DNA from: DASPKT01 sp035626475
Lineage (GTDB): Bacteria > Pseudomonadota > Alphaproteobacteria > Azospirillales > Azospirillaceae
Length of the DNA: 52,106 nt
Direction: 5' to 3'
Assembly (NCBI GenBank): GCA_035626475.1
Contig: DASPNP010000068.1
Span: forward strand, 1 to 52,106
The number at the start of each line of letters is the position of its first letter. Positions within the stretch are counted from its first letter, which is position 1. Under the pieces are notes generated by a model. That model was not told where the DNA came from. It ran no database searches and saw only the letters and a program-made list of their open reading frames with translations. Positions 26,713 through 35,783 of the stretch are shown here, piece by piece. The translations under genes were made by a program, and so were the position numbers.

Positions 26713-27135
26713 ATGCGCCTCCTGATGCTTCTGGTTCTCGGCTATTCGATGTCCGCCGGCTCAGCGGCGGGCGCTAGTGCCGCTGTGCCAACGAAGGAGG
26801 CGGCTGGAGTCATCACCGGAATATGCCCCGACAAGCCGGACTTCATTTCCGACCCGGGACCTCGACCACTCGGAGACATCACCATCGCCAAGGTATGGGG
26901 GGACGGCACCAGACCGGAGCAGTTCCCCGAGCCGCAGTCCCGCCGGGACGGGAACCGGGAAGTCCGCACTTGGGTGCTCGACTGGTCGGAGAGCGGCGAG
27001 TTTCGGGCCATTTGCGAGTATGAGGGGCTGATTGGCGTGGAGATCGGCGTGATTCCGCCCGAGGCGCGCACCTGCGTCTGGGAAGCGGTCGAGAAGGGCA
27101 GGAAACGGAACGTGAGCTTCTACTGCAAACGCTGA
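26713..27135 (+). CDS. Putative exported immunity protein, copy 1
   Basis: 140 residues with a signal peptide (MRLLMLLVLGYSMSAGSAAGASA) and a compact mature domain with three cysteines (ICPDKP, ICEYEG, TCVWEAVEKG) plus a C-terminal YCKR. The pattern resembles the small STY0301-like exported proteins that I recall being found beside BPSL0067 proteins; this is from memory and not certain. It starts 13 bases after the toxin stop, the usual place of an immunity gene. A periplasmic location fits protection against a cell-wall amidase. A paralogue follows after a toxin remnant. Confidence 0.65.
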   Translation: MRLLMLLVLGYSMSAGSAAGASAAVPTKEAAGVITGICPDKPDFISDPGPRPLGDITIAKVWGDGTRPEQFPEPQSRRDGNREVRTWVLDWSESGEFRAICEYEGLIGVEIGVIPPEARTCVWEAVEKGRKRNVSFYCKR

Positions 27136-27147
27136 TGTACCGGCGCT

Positions 27148-27276
27148 GGCAATTATCGCAAATCGGGTAACGTCGTGTGGCCTAGAGAGCGGTTTATTCG
27201 GTTCCAACAATACGATCGCAAACAGAAGCAGAACAAATCCAACAATGCCAGCGCCTAATCTGTGGTCATCAAGTAA
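27148..27276 (+). pseudogene. Remnant of a second toxin C-terminus
   Basis: In one frame this stretch reads GNVVWPRERFIRFQQYD... then ...NKSNNASA, a stop, and SVVIK. This parallels the end of the toxin gene (GKVVGPRERFIAFQPYD... RSNNASAYSVVIK). The tyrosine codon TAT has become TAA, and nothing upstream encodes the rest of the domain. It is followed by the second immunity gene at the same spacing as in the first unit. The best reading is a tandem duplication (26570-27135 and 27148-27712), or an older cassette left behind when a new toxin end arrived. Confidence 0.8.
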
Positions 27277-27289
27277 GATGGGGAGATTG

Positions 27290-27712
27290 ATGCGCCTCCT
27301 GATGCCTCTGGTTCTCGGCTATTCGATGCACGCCGGCCCCGTAGCGGCCGCTGAGAGCCCACTGTCAACGAAGGAGCAGTCTGGCATCATCACCGGCATT
27401 TGCCCCGACAAGCCGGACTTCATTAGCGACCCGGGACCTCGGCCACTCGGAGACATCATCATCGCCAAGGTGTGGCGCGACGGCATTAGACCGGCGCAGT
27501 TCCCCGAGCCGCAGACCCGTCGGGACGGGAACCGTGAAGTTCGCACCTGGGTACTCGACTGGTCGGAGGGCGGCGAGTTCCGCGCGGACTGCCAGTATGA
27601 ATGGTTGATCGGCGTGGAGATCGGCGTGATTCCGCCCGAGGCGCGCATCTGCGTCTGGGAGGCGGTCGAGAAGGGTGAGGAGCGGGACGTGAGTTTCTAC
27701 TGCAAACGCTGA
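27290..27712 (+). CDS. Putative exported immunity protein, copy 2
   Basis: 140 residues, the same length as copy 1; I count about 26 differences, so about 80 % identity. Differences cluster in the signal peptide and in surface-like positions (for example FRAICEYEG becomes FRADCQYEW, and GRKRN becomes GEERD). All cysteines are kept. GGGGAG lies 5 bases before the ATG at 27290. An orphan immunity gene beside a decayed toxin end is a known feature of polymorphic toxin loci and could protect against a sibling toxin variant. Confidence 0.65.
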   Translation: MRLLMPLVLGYSMHAGPVAAAESPLSTKEQSGIITGICPDKPDFISDPGPRPLGDIIIAKVWRDGIRPAQFPEPQTRRDGNREVRTWVLDWSEGGEFRADCQYEWLIGVEIGVIPPEARICVWEAVEKGEERDVSFYCKR

Positions 27713-27728
27713 AGCACTGACGCTGACG

Positions 27729-28656
27729 ATGATGTGGATAGCCCGGATCGCGGTCGCCCTGGCCGCCCTGCTCGCCGCCCCCCCGGTCATCGCGGCGGAA
27801 CCCGTCATCGGCTGGATCGATGGCCCGGAGAACCGGCAATCGACTTTTCGTCGTGGAGAAGTCGCGCTCGGCTGCGAGCATCCGGTCGTGCTGCGCTGGA
27901 CCCAGACATTCGAGCGGGGTGTGGGCGCAAAGGGGAAGCGTCAGCGTGTCGCTCAATGGTCAGCCCGAGATCGATCTGTCTCGCGCCGGGGGCCTCGGCA
28001 GCATCGACAGTTTCCCCATCGTCGGTGGCGAGGTGGACTGCTTCGACACCGACGATAGGGGGACAGGCCTGCTGGTGCGGCATGACGCCTATCTAGCCCC
28101 GAGGAGTGTCATCGTTTCGATCCTGGAGGGCCGCATCAATTTCACCGGACCGTCAGGCCGATACGACCGGCAGACGCGCCGAAACTCCTTCGTCCCCGTG
28201 GAAATGCAGGCCACGCCTCTGGTGACTGGACGGCATCATTTCCTCTGCCCGGTGGGTCCTATCGCCGATCCCCACCGTTGGGTGCCGCCGGTCGACGTGA
28301 CCTGGCGGCAGCAGGCCGGGCAATCGCCCAGCTTCACCGTCACCATCGACGGCGTTCCGCTGGAGGAGGGGTCGCTGCGGCGCCTCGTCTCCTTCTTCAC
28401 ACCCGAGGACCGGATCGTGGGCATCGACATGGAGTGCGTGGTCGGCGGCGGATACCATCACACCCACGAGGTGCACTACCGGCACCAGGAAAACCGGCCG
28501 GAGTTCAATCCCGACTGGCGCGGCGACGGCGACCCGGTGGACGAGGCCGCCGTCTCCACGCCCTACTACACCAACCGGGTCTACAGCTTCTCCATCAAGT
28601 CGGGCCGCCTTGTCCGTGCCCTCGCCACGCGGCAGCTGGTGGAGCCTTACCAATGA
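27729..28656 (+). pseudogene. Exported protein gene interrupted by a frameshift
   Basis: The first part encodes a signal peptide (MMWIARIAVALAALLAAPPV, cleaved near AA-EP) and about 40 further residues up to TFERGVGAKG. The rest of a well-formed protein continues in the next frame (GSVSVSLNGQPEIDLSRAGG ... LATRQLVEPYQ). Removing one base from AAAGGGGAA (about 27929-27937) would restore one protein of about 309 residues. No family was recognised. The next gene overlaps its stop by ATGA, so the pair looks translationally coupled. That argues for a recent lesion, a sequencing error or phase variation rather than old decay. Confidence 0.65.
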
Positions 28657-29099
28657 GGCTCCACTTGAGCAAAGCTCTTGTTGGATCGGCGCGTTTCCTG
28701 CGCAATGCGGCAGGTTGGATTGTCGCTCTCTTGCTGATCGCTGCTGTCGCTGCCGCAGTCGTTGCCCTGCCCTGGTTCGTGGCCTTCAGGACTTTCGTAG
28801 CAGTGGAGTACCGCGTGCTCGAAACCGCCATATCTCCTGACGGTAAGGTGATTGCCGTTGTTTATGAGAGACACGGCAATGCCACGGAACCCCTATTCAG
28901 GTTCATGGCGCTGCATCCGGCAGGGGATGAATTCGACCCGTCCTCCGCGTCCCCGGTCTTCCAAGCCCACGGTACATTCAAGATGCGCCCCGTCTGGAAA
29001 GACGCGGCCACACTCGTCGCTCACTACCCCGCCAACGCAGGCCAAGTCCTCGCCGAACAGCCGGAGAACCGGATCAGGATAGAATACGTCGTTGAATGA
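28653..29099 (+). CDS. Hypothetical single-pass membrane protein
   Basis: 148 residues with one membrane segment near the N-terminus (about residues 22-45, WIVALLLIAAVAAAVVALPW). The rest would lie in the periplasm (VEYRVLETAISPDGKVIAVV...). Its ATG overlaps the stop of the preceding exported gene (ATGA). It is the last gene of the putative toxin locus and ends just before a strong terminator. No family was recognised. It could be an accessory or immunity component, by position only. Confidence 0.6.
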   Translation: MRLHLSKALVGSARFLRNAAGWIVALLLIAAVAAAVVALPWFVAFRTFVAVEYRVLETAISPDGKVIAVVYERHGNATEPLFRFMALHPAGDEFDPSSASPVFQAHGTFKMRPVWKDAATLVAHYPANAGQVLAEQPENRIRIEYVVE

Positions 29100-29120
29100 C
29101 CGAATCCACCCCAAACGAAG

Positions 29121-29157
29121 AAGGGGCGCCCCCTCGCGGCGGCGCCCCTTCCCTTCT
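29121..29157. terminator. Bidirectional intrinsic terminator
   Basis: AAGGGGCGCC (29121-29130) pairs with GGCGCCCCTT (29141-29150); CCCTTCT follows on plus, and a short T-rich stretch follows on minus. It lies between the toxin locus and the convergent aspS. Confidence 0.75.
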
Positions 29158-29176
29158 CGCAGTGCCGGCCCGGCGG

Positions 29177-31000
29177 TCAGGCCGGCTTGTCGTCCGAGGT
29201 GGTGACCTTGGGCTTGGGCAGGTCGAGCTTCAGGTGCAGCTCCTTCAGCCGCTCCGGGCCTACCTGGCTGGGGGCCTGCATCAGCAGGTCCTCGGCGCGC
29301 TGGTTCAGCGGGAAGACGATGACCTCGCGGATGTTCGGCTCGTCGGCCAGCAGCATGACGATGCGGTCCACGCCCGGGGCCGAGCCGCCGTGCGGCGGGG
29401 CGCCCAGCTTGAAGGCGCTGAGCATGCCGCCGAAGCGGGCCTCGAGCACGTCGGGCGTGTAGCCGGCGATCTCGAACGCCTTGTACATGATCTCCGGCTT
29501 GTGGTTCCGGATGGCGCCGGACGACAGCTCCACGCCGTTGCAGACGATGTCGTACTGGAACGCCTTGATGTCCAGCGGGTCCATCGTCTCCAGCGCCTCC
29601 AGGCCGCCCTGCGGCATGGAGAAGGGGTTGTGGCTGAAGTCGATCTTGCCGGTCTCCTCGTCCCGCTCATACATCGGGAAGTCGACGATCCAGCAGAAGC
29701 GGAACTCGTCCTTGGCGATGAGGTCCAGCTCCTCGCCGACCTTGGTGCGGGCGAGGCCGGCCAGCTTGGCGGCGGCGTTGGGCTGGTCGCAGACGAAGAA
29801 GACGGCGTCGCCGTCCGACAGGCCCACCAGCTCGCGGAGCTTGGCCTGCGCCGCCTCGGGCACGAACTTGGCGATCGGGCCCTTGCCGGCGCCGCCCTCG
29901 AACAGGATGTAGCCGAGGCCGGGGGCGCCCAGGCCGCGGGCCCAGTCGTTCAGCTTGTCGAAGAAGCTGCGCGGCTTGTCGCCGACCGACGGCGCCTTGA
30001 TGGCGCGGACCACGCCGCCCTTGTCGATGACGCCTCGGAAGGCCTTGAACTCCACGTCGTCGCGGCGGAACACCTCGGTCACGTCGGTGATGACCAGCGG
30101 GTTGCGCAGGTCCGGCTTGTCGTTGCCGTATTTCAGCATCGATTCGGCGAAGGGGATGCGCGGGAACGGCATCGGGGAGACCTTCTTCTCCACGCCGGTG
30201 AAGCCGCGGAACTCCTCGAAGATGCCGTGGATGACCGGCTCGATCGCGGCGAACACGTCCTCCTGGGTGACGTAGCTCATCTCGAAGTCGAGCTGGTAGA
30301 ACTCGCCCGGGCTGCGGTCGGCGCGGCTGTCCTCGTCGCGGAAGCAGGGGGCGATCTGGAAGTAGCGGTCGAAGCCCGCCACCATCAGCAGCTGCTTGAA
30401 CTGCTGCGGCGCCTGCGGCAGCGCGTAGAACTTGCCCGGGTGGTTGCGCGAGGGGACCAGGAAGTCGCGGGCGCCCTCGGGCGAGGACGAGGTCAGGATC
30501 GGCGTCTGGAACTCGGTGAAGCCCTGGTCGATCATGCGCCGGCGGATGCTGGCGATGACCTTGGAGCGCAGCACGATGTTGCGCTGCATCTTCTCGCGGC
30601 GCAGGTCGAGGAAGCGGTAGCGCAGGCGGATCTCCTCGCCGGCGTCCTGGTCCGAGTTGACCTGCAGCGGCAGCGGGTCGGCGACGCTCTGCACCACCAA
30701 CTCCTGGATCTGCAGCTCGATGGCGCCGGTCGGCAGCTTCTCGTTCACCGTCTCGGCCGAGCGGGCCACGACCTTGCCGGTCACGGTGATCACGCTCTCC
30801 AGCCGCAGCCCCTCCAGCGTCTGGAAGGCCGGGTTGCTGGTGCTGATCACGCACTGCGTCAGGCCGTAATGGTCGCGCAGGTCGACGAACAGCAGCTGCC
30901 CATGGTCGCGCTTGCGGTTGATCCAGCCGGAGAGGCGGACGGTCTTGCCGGCATCCTCGGCGCGGAGCTGGCCGCAGGTGTGGGTACGGTACTGGTGCAT
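29177..31000 (-). CDS. aspS: Aspartyl-tRNA synthetase
   Basis: Class II synthetase that charges tRNA-Asp. In many alphaproteobacteria it also charges tRNA-Asn for later amidation; which type this is cannot be settled by eye. The N-terminal OB fold (about 1-110) has RLSGWINRKRDHGQLLFVDL. Motif 2 is CFRDEDSRADRSPGEFYQLD, the bacterial GAD insert follows, and motif 3 is GSAPGVDRIVMLL near the end. The length of 607 residues is normal. The start is ATG 31000 (MHQYRTHTCGQL). It is divergent from rnd, with a 173-base gap. Confidence 0.96.
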   Translation of the reverse strand: MHQYRTHTCGQLRAEDAGKTVRLSGWINRKRDHGQLLFVDLRDHYGLTQCVISTSNPAFQTLEGLRLESVITVTGKVVARSAETVNEKLPTGAIELQIQELVVQSVADPLPLQVNSDQDAGEEIRLRYRFLDLRREKMQRNIVLRSKVIASIRRRMIDQGFTEFQTPILTSSSPEGARDFLVPSRNHPGKFYALPQAPQQFKQLLMVAGFDRYFQIAPCFRDEDSRADRSPGEFYQLDFEMSYVTQEDVFAAIEPVIHGIFEEFRGFTGVEKKVSPMPFPRIPFAESMLKYGNDKPDLRNPLVITDVTEVFRRDDVEFKAFRGVIDKGGVVRAIKAPSVGDKPRSFFDKLNDWARGLGAPGLGYILFEGGAGKGPIAKFVPEAAQAKLRELVGLSDGDAVFFVCDQPNAAAKLAGLARTKVGEELDLIAKDEFRFCWIVDFPMYERDEETGKIDFSHNPFSMPQGGLEALETMDPLDIKAFQYDIVCNGVELSSGAIRNHKPEIMYKAFEIAGYTPDVLEARFGGMLSAFKLGAPPHGGSAPGVDRIVMLLADEPNIREVIVFPLNQRAEDLLMQAPSQVGPERLKELHLKLDLPKPKVTTSDDKPA

Positions 31001-31173
31001 GGGCTTGGCCTTGGGCTGGAGCTGAGTTCCCCGGGTCGCCGGGCGATACGGAATCAGGCGCGCAAGACGGCATGGAAGGCGCCGGCTTGTCAAGGCGGAC
31101 GGCTTGCATTTACCGGGGGCAAGTTTGCGGCGAAGCTTCTATTGCAGCCTCGGGTCGTGTATGACGGAGCGCC

Positions 31174-32325
31174 ATGACGCCGATCACCACCACCTCCGAC
31201 CTCGCCGCCTTCTGTGACCGCCTCCGGGGTGCCGACTACATCACGGTCGACACCGAATTCATGCGGGAGAAGACATACTGGCCCCAGCTCTGCCTGATCC
31301 AGGTGGCGGGGGCCGACGAAGCCAGGATCATCGACCCGCTGGCCGAGGGCATCGACCTCGCGCCGCTGTTCGAGATCATGCGCGACGAGAGCATCCTGAA
31401 GGTGTTCCACGCGGCGCGGCAGGACGTGGAGATCTTCTTCCACCTGATGGGCGCCGTGCCGAAGCCGATCTTCGACACGCAGGTGGCCGCCATGGTCTGC
31501 GGCTTCGGCGACAGCGTCGGCTACGAGACGCTGATCACCAAGCTGACCAACGGGCGCATCGACAAGTCCTCGCGCTTCACCGACTGGTCGCAGCGGCCGC
31601 TGACCGACAGGCAGCTGACCTACGCGCTCTCCGACGTCACCCATCTCCGTCCGGCCTACGAGAAGCTGCGCAAGCGCCTCGCCAAGACCGGGCGCGAGCA
31701 TTGGCTGGACGAGGAAATGGGCATCCTCACCAATCCCGACACCTACCGGCTGGAGCCGGACGAGGCGTGGCGGCGGCTGAAGGTGCGGACCGACAAGCCG
31801 CGCTTCATCGCCATCCTCAAGGAGATCTGCGCCTGGCGCGAGCGCGAGGCGCAACGCAAGGACATTCCGCGCAACCGCATCCTGCGCGACGAGGCGCTGA
31901 TGGAGATCGCGGCGCACGCGCCCAACTCCATCGACGAGCTGGCGCGGACCCGCGGCCTCGGCGCCAACATGGCCTCGGGCCGCTACGGCCAGGAGCTGAT
32001 GGCGGCGGTCGAGCGCGCCCGCGCCCTGCCCGATTCCGAGCTGCCCCGGACCGAGCCGCGCACCGAGCCGCCCCCGGGCATCGCGCCGATCATCGAGCTG
32101 CTGCGCGTGCTGCTGAAGATGGTCTGCGACGACAACGACGTGGCCAGCCGCCTCGTCGCCAACGCGTCCGACCTGGAGGCCATCGCGGCCGACGACGACG
32201 CCGACGTGCAGGCCATGCGCGGCTGGCGCCGTGAGGTGTTCGGCGAGCAGGCGCTGGCGCTGAAGCACGGCAAGCTGGCGCTCGCCATCTCGGGCAAGAA
32301 GGTGAAGCTCGTCCCGCTGGGCTGA
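31174..32325 (+). CDS. rnd: Ribonuclease D
   Basis: 3'-5' exoribonuclease for tRNA end maturation. The DEDDy exonuclease domain is visible: VDTEFMREKTYWP (D26, E28), FHAARQDVEIFF, and the third motif in LTYALSDVTHLRPAY. An HRDC domain follows at about residues 205-290 (FIAILKEICAWREREAQRKDIPRNRILRDE, shown in part). The 383-residue length fits. It is a single gene; no terminator is visible in the 139 bases before the next gene, which could therefore receive read-through. Confidence 0.93.
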   Translation: MTPITTTSDLAAFCDRLRGADYITVDTEFMREKTYWPQLCLIQVAGADEARIIDPLAEGIDLAPLFEIMRDESILKVFHAARQDVEIFFHLMGAVPKPIFDTQVAAMVCGFGDSVGYETLITKLTNGRIDKSSRFTDWSQRPLTDRQLTYALSDVTHLRPAYEKLRKRLAKTGREHWLDEEMGILTNPDTYRLEPDEAWRRLKVRTDKPRFIAILKEICAWREREAQRKDIPRNRILRDEALMEIAAHAPNSIDELARTRGLGANMASGRYGQELMAAVERARALPDSELPRTEPRTEPPPGIAPIIELLRVLLKMVCDDNDVASRLVANASDLEAIAADDDADVQAMRGWRREVFGEQALALKHGKLALAISGKKVKLVPLG

Positions 32326-32464
32326 GGCCATCCCGCCCTCCCCCAACGGAAATATGCACCCGCACCTCTCGCCTCGGGTCCCGCGAGCGCCTAGTCTATT
32401 GGGGCGCATGCCGGCGGCTAACCCGCCATTCCGGGCGGGGACCGGCGCGCGGGGAGAGCGTTAA

Positions 32465-35400
32465 GTGGATCTGGACCGCGACCAGCACCTGAACGGGCCG
32501 GTGCCCGGCTGCACCTGCCCGGCCTGCCTGGGCCCCTCCGATGACGGCAAGGGCGTCCCGGCGACCGACGGCCCGCTGGCCGCCGCCTCCGACACCAAGC
32601 CGCCCTTCACGCTGGACCAGGCCGTCGCCATCCTGACGCGCGACGCCACCATCTGGGGCTCGCCCACCGTCACCTTCGGCTTCCGCGCCGTGGCCCCGCC
32701 GTCGGACTACGGCCCGGAATCCGGCGCCTTCACCCCCTTCAGCGAGGAGCAGAAGGCCGCCGCCCGCGCCGCGCTGGCGCTGTGGGACGACGTCATCGAC
32801 ATCACCTTCGCCGAGGCCGGGCCGGACCAGGCGCAGATCGTGTTCGGCAACGCCACGCATGACGACTTCCAGGCCTATGCCCTGTTCCCCGGGCCCGGCA
32901 AGGGCGGCGACGTCTGGGTCAATCCCAACCAGGCGAGCAACCTGCAGTTCAACCAGGGCCAGTACGGGCTGTTCACCCTGATCCACGAGGTCGGCCACAC
33001 GCTGGGCCTGAACCACCCCGGCGACTACGACGCCTCGGACGACCAGGACAGCACCTATGCCGGCAGCGCCCAGTACCGGCAGGACAGCGTCCAGTTCACC
33101 GCCATGTCCTATTTCGGCGCACGCAACACCGGCGGCGACCATGGCGACCCGCGCAGCAACCCCACCACGCCGCTGCTGCACGACATCGCCGCCGCGCAGC
33201 GCCTCTACGGCGCCGACCTGGCGACCCGCGCCGGCAACACCGTCTACGGCTACAACAGCAATGCCGGCCGCGCCGCCTTCGACTTCACCCAGAACACCAG
33301 GCCCAGCATCGCGATCTGGGACGCCGGCGGCGTCGACACGCTGGACCTTTCGGGCAGCGGCCAGCTGGCGCGCATCGATCTGCGCCAGGGGGCGCATTCC
33401 GACGTCAACGGCCTGCGCGCCAACGTCGCCATCGCCTTCAACGCCCATGTCGAGAACGCGGTCGGCACCGCCTTCGGCGACCAGATCACCGGCAACGAGC
33501 TGCCGAACGAACTGCGCGGCGGCGGTGGCAACGACATCATCGACGGCGGCGCCGGGGTTGACACGGCGGTCTATGCCGGCGCCCGCTCGGCCTACCAAGT
33601 GACCCAGGGCGCCGGCGGCGTGACCGTGCGCGCGCTCTCGGGCGACGAGGGGACGGACACGCTGACGGGGATCGAGCGCCTGCGCTTCGCCGACCAGACG
33701 CAGGATCTGGAGGCCATCCCGGCCCAGCCCACGCTTTCCGCCACCTCGCTGCGGCTGGTGGAGTCCAGCGAGCACGAGACGGTCGTGCTGTTCCAGGTCA
33801 CCCTCTCGCAGCCGAGCGCCGGCACCGTCAGCGTCGCCTACGCCACCCGGGCCGGCACGGCGGTGGCGCTGGACGATTTCGCCGCCAGCAGCGGTACCCT
33901 CACCTTCGCGCCGGGCGAGGTGGCGAAGCTGGTGCCGGTGCGGGTCCGCTACGACACGGTGGCCGAGGCCGAGGAGAGCTTCAGCCTGGTGCTGACCAAC
34001 CTGTCGGGCGCGGTGTTCACCGGCGGCGACCAGCTGCGCGCCACCGCCACCATCATCGACGACGATGTCGGCACGCAGGACGCGCTGCCGGCCGCCGCCC
34101 AGGGCGCGGCGCCGCTGGCGGTGGATACGGCCGTGACCGGCACGCTGGAGCGCGCCACCCAGTTCTCCACCGACCGCGACTGGTACGCGGTGACGCTCAA
34201 CGCCGGGCAGAGCTACGTCATCTCGCTCAGCGGCCGGGCGACATATGCCGGCTCGCTGGAGGATCCGCTGGTGCGGCTGCTGGACGCGTCCGGCACCGAA
34301 CTCGCCATGGACGATGACGGCGGCCCCGGGCGGAACGCCCAGATCGTCTACACGCCGACCGCGACCGGCACCTACTATGTCGAGGCCGCCTCCTACGACG
34401 ATCCGGCGGAGCAGGAGTTCGACAATCTGACCGGCACCTACACGCTGCTGGTCGCCAAGGGCTCCGCGCCGGTGGTGGGCCCCACCTTGTCGGTGGCGAG
34501 CGCCCCGGCGCTGGAGGGCGGCGGCACCAGCCGGGCCGTGACCTTCACCCTCACCCTCTCCGCCCCCGCGGCCGATACGGTGCGCGTCCGCGTCGCGACA
34601 GAGGGCGGGACCGCCGGCCAGGGCCGCGACTTCCGCGGCGTGGCGCAGGAGGTCGTCTTCGCCCCGGGCACCACCACCGCGACCGTGGCCGTGCCGATCC
34701 TGGGCGACGCGGTGGCCGAGGGCGACGAGGCCTTCACCCTGCGCATCTTCGCCCCCGGCAACGCGGTGCTGGAGAATGGCGGCTCCAGCCTGGCCGTCAC
34801 CGGCATCATCCTGAACGACGACGCGGCCGGCGCCGCCAGCCAGCCCGGCCTGGTGCTGCGGCAGGCGGACGGCAATGTGCTGAGCTGGCAGCCCGCGCAG
34901 GGCGGCAACGGCTTCCGCCCGGGCGGCACCTTCGATCCCGGGAGCATCCGGGTGGCTGGCAGCGGCGATTTCGACGGCAACGGCCGGCCCGACCTGCTGC
35001 TGCTCGCCAATGACGGCCGCACCGTCACCTTCGACCCCAGCCGCGGCGCCGAGGGTTTCGCCGTGCTGTCGGGCCTGGGCGGCGCGTCCGTCCTGGCGGT
35101 GGGGAACTTCACCGGCGGGCCGACCGACGATCTGCTGGTGCGCGACGCCGACGGCACGCTGCGCTTCCTGGACGCGGCCGCCGACCGCTTCCAGAACTTC
35201 ATCAAGCCGGCGGCGGGGTTCCAGGTGGTGGGCTCCGGCAATCTGGACGGCGCCGGTACCGACGACGTGATCTTCCGCAACGATTCCACCGGCGGCGTCC
35301 TCTACTGGAACGGCAGCGGATTTCGCGACCTGCTGACGCTGAACGGCGGCTGGCGGGTGGAGCGGGCGGGCGACTTCCTGGGCGACGCGGCCGACGACCT

Positions 35401-35662
35401 GCTGCTGTTCAACACCGACAGCCGCACCCTGATCTTCTGGAACGTGGCCGACGGCGGCGCCGGCTTCCGCGACTTCATCACCCTGCCCGCCGACTGGCGC
35501 GTGCTGGGCGCCGGCGACGTCAACGGCGACGGCCGCGACGACGTGGTCCTGCGCCAGGAGGGCAGCGGCCTGGCGATCTACTGGAACGGCAGCCAGTTCG
35601 TCGATCTGGGCAACACCCTGGCCGGGGTGGAGCTGGTGGGGATCGGCGCGGCGGGGTTCTGA
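32465..35662 (+). CDS. Serralysin-like M10 metallopeptidase with Calx-beta and FG-GAP-type domains
   Basis: 1065-residue secreted zinc protease. The catalytic domain (about 40-270) has HEVGHTLGLNH (H174, H178, H184) and the Met-turn AMSYFG. A short RTX stretch follows (GGGGNDIIDGGAGVDTAVY, about 351-369), with far fewer repeats than classical serralysins. A Calx-beta domain (about 420-535), a PPC-like domain (about 555-665) and a second Calx-beta domain (about 670-785) come next. The end carries FG-GAP/VCBS-like repeats (GDFDGNGRPDLLLL, GAGDVNGDGRDDVVL). There is no N-terminal signal peptide, so type I secretion is likely. The start is GTG 32465, with GGGGAG 8 bases upstream. No type I exporter gene is adjacent. 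Confidence 0.88.
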   Translation: MDLDRDQHLNGPVPGCTCPACLGPSDDGKGVPATDGPLAAASDTKPPFTLDQAVAILTRDATIWGSPTVTFGFRAVAPPSDYGPESGAFTPFSEEQKAAARAALALWDDVIDITFAEAGPDQAQIVFGNATHDDFQAYALFPGPGKGGDVWVNPNQASNLQFNQGQYGLFTLIHEVGHTLGLNHPGDYDASDDQDSTYAGSAQYRQDSVQFTAMSYFGARNTGGDHGDPRSNPTTPLLHDIAAAQRLYGADLATRAGNTVYGYNSNAGRAAFDFTQNTRPSIAIWDAGGVDTLDLSGSGQLARIDLRQGAHSDVNGLRANVAIAFNAHVENAVGTAFGDQITGNELPNELRGGGGNDIIDGGAGVDTAVYAGARSAYQVTQGAGGVTVRALSGDEGTDTLTGIERLRFADQTQDLEAIPAQPTLSATSLRLVESSEHETVVLFQVTLSQPSAGTVSVAYATRAGTAVALDDFAASSGTLTFAPGEVAKLVPVRVRYDTVAEAEESFSLVLTNLSGAVFTGGDQLRATATIIDDDVGTQDALPAAAQGAAPLAVDTAVTGTLERATQFSTDRDWYAVTLNAGQSYVISLSGRATYAGSLEDPLVRLLDASGTELAMDDDGGPGRNAQIVYTPTATGTYYVEAASYDDPAEQEFDNLTGTYTLLVAKGSAPVVGPTLSVASAPALEGGGTSRAVTFTLTLSAPAADTVRVRVATEGGTAGQGRDFRGVAQEVVFAPGTTTATVAVPILGDAVAEGDEAFTLRIFAPGNAVLENGGSSLAVTGIILNDDAAGAASQPGLVLRQADGNVLSWQPAQGGNGFRPGGTFDPGSIRVAGSGDFDGNGRPDLLLLANDGRTVTFDPSRGAEGFAVLSGLGGASVLAVGNFTGGPTDDLLVRDADGTLRFLDAAADRFQNFIKPAAGFQVVGSGNLDGAGTDDVIFRNDSTGGVLYWNGSGFRDLLTLNGGWRVERAGDFLGDAADDLLLFNTDSRTLIFWNVADGGAGFRDFITLPADWRVLGAGDVNGDGRDDVVLRQEGSGLAIYWNGSQFVDLGNTLAGVELVGIGAAGF

Positions 35663-35679
35663 GAGTTCGAAGAGGCATC

Positions 35680-35760
35680 CGTAGGTCGCATGAAGCCGGA
35701 GGCGTAATGCGACACCCCCGGCCGGAGCGTCGCATTGCGCTCCGCTCCATGCGACCTACG
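35680..35760. repeat. Palindromic element, family 1, copy D
   Basis: 81 bp, ends CGTAGGTCGCATGAAGCC and CTCCATGCGACCTACG, inner GTAATGCGACA / GCGTCGCATTGCG. It lies between convergent genes and starts 17 bases after the metallopeptidase stop. Confidence 0.85.
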
Positions 35761-35783
35761 AACCGCGCCCGCGCCGCGTCGGG

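Noticed and set aside
25491..29099. Complete prophage or a type VI secretion cluster around the toxin
   Set aside because: No structural, integrase, VgrG, Hcp or PAAR gene is seen nearby. Only the toxin, the exported proteins and a membrane protein are present, so the delivery system is unknown.
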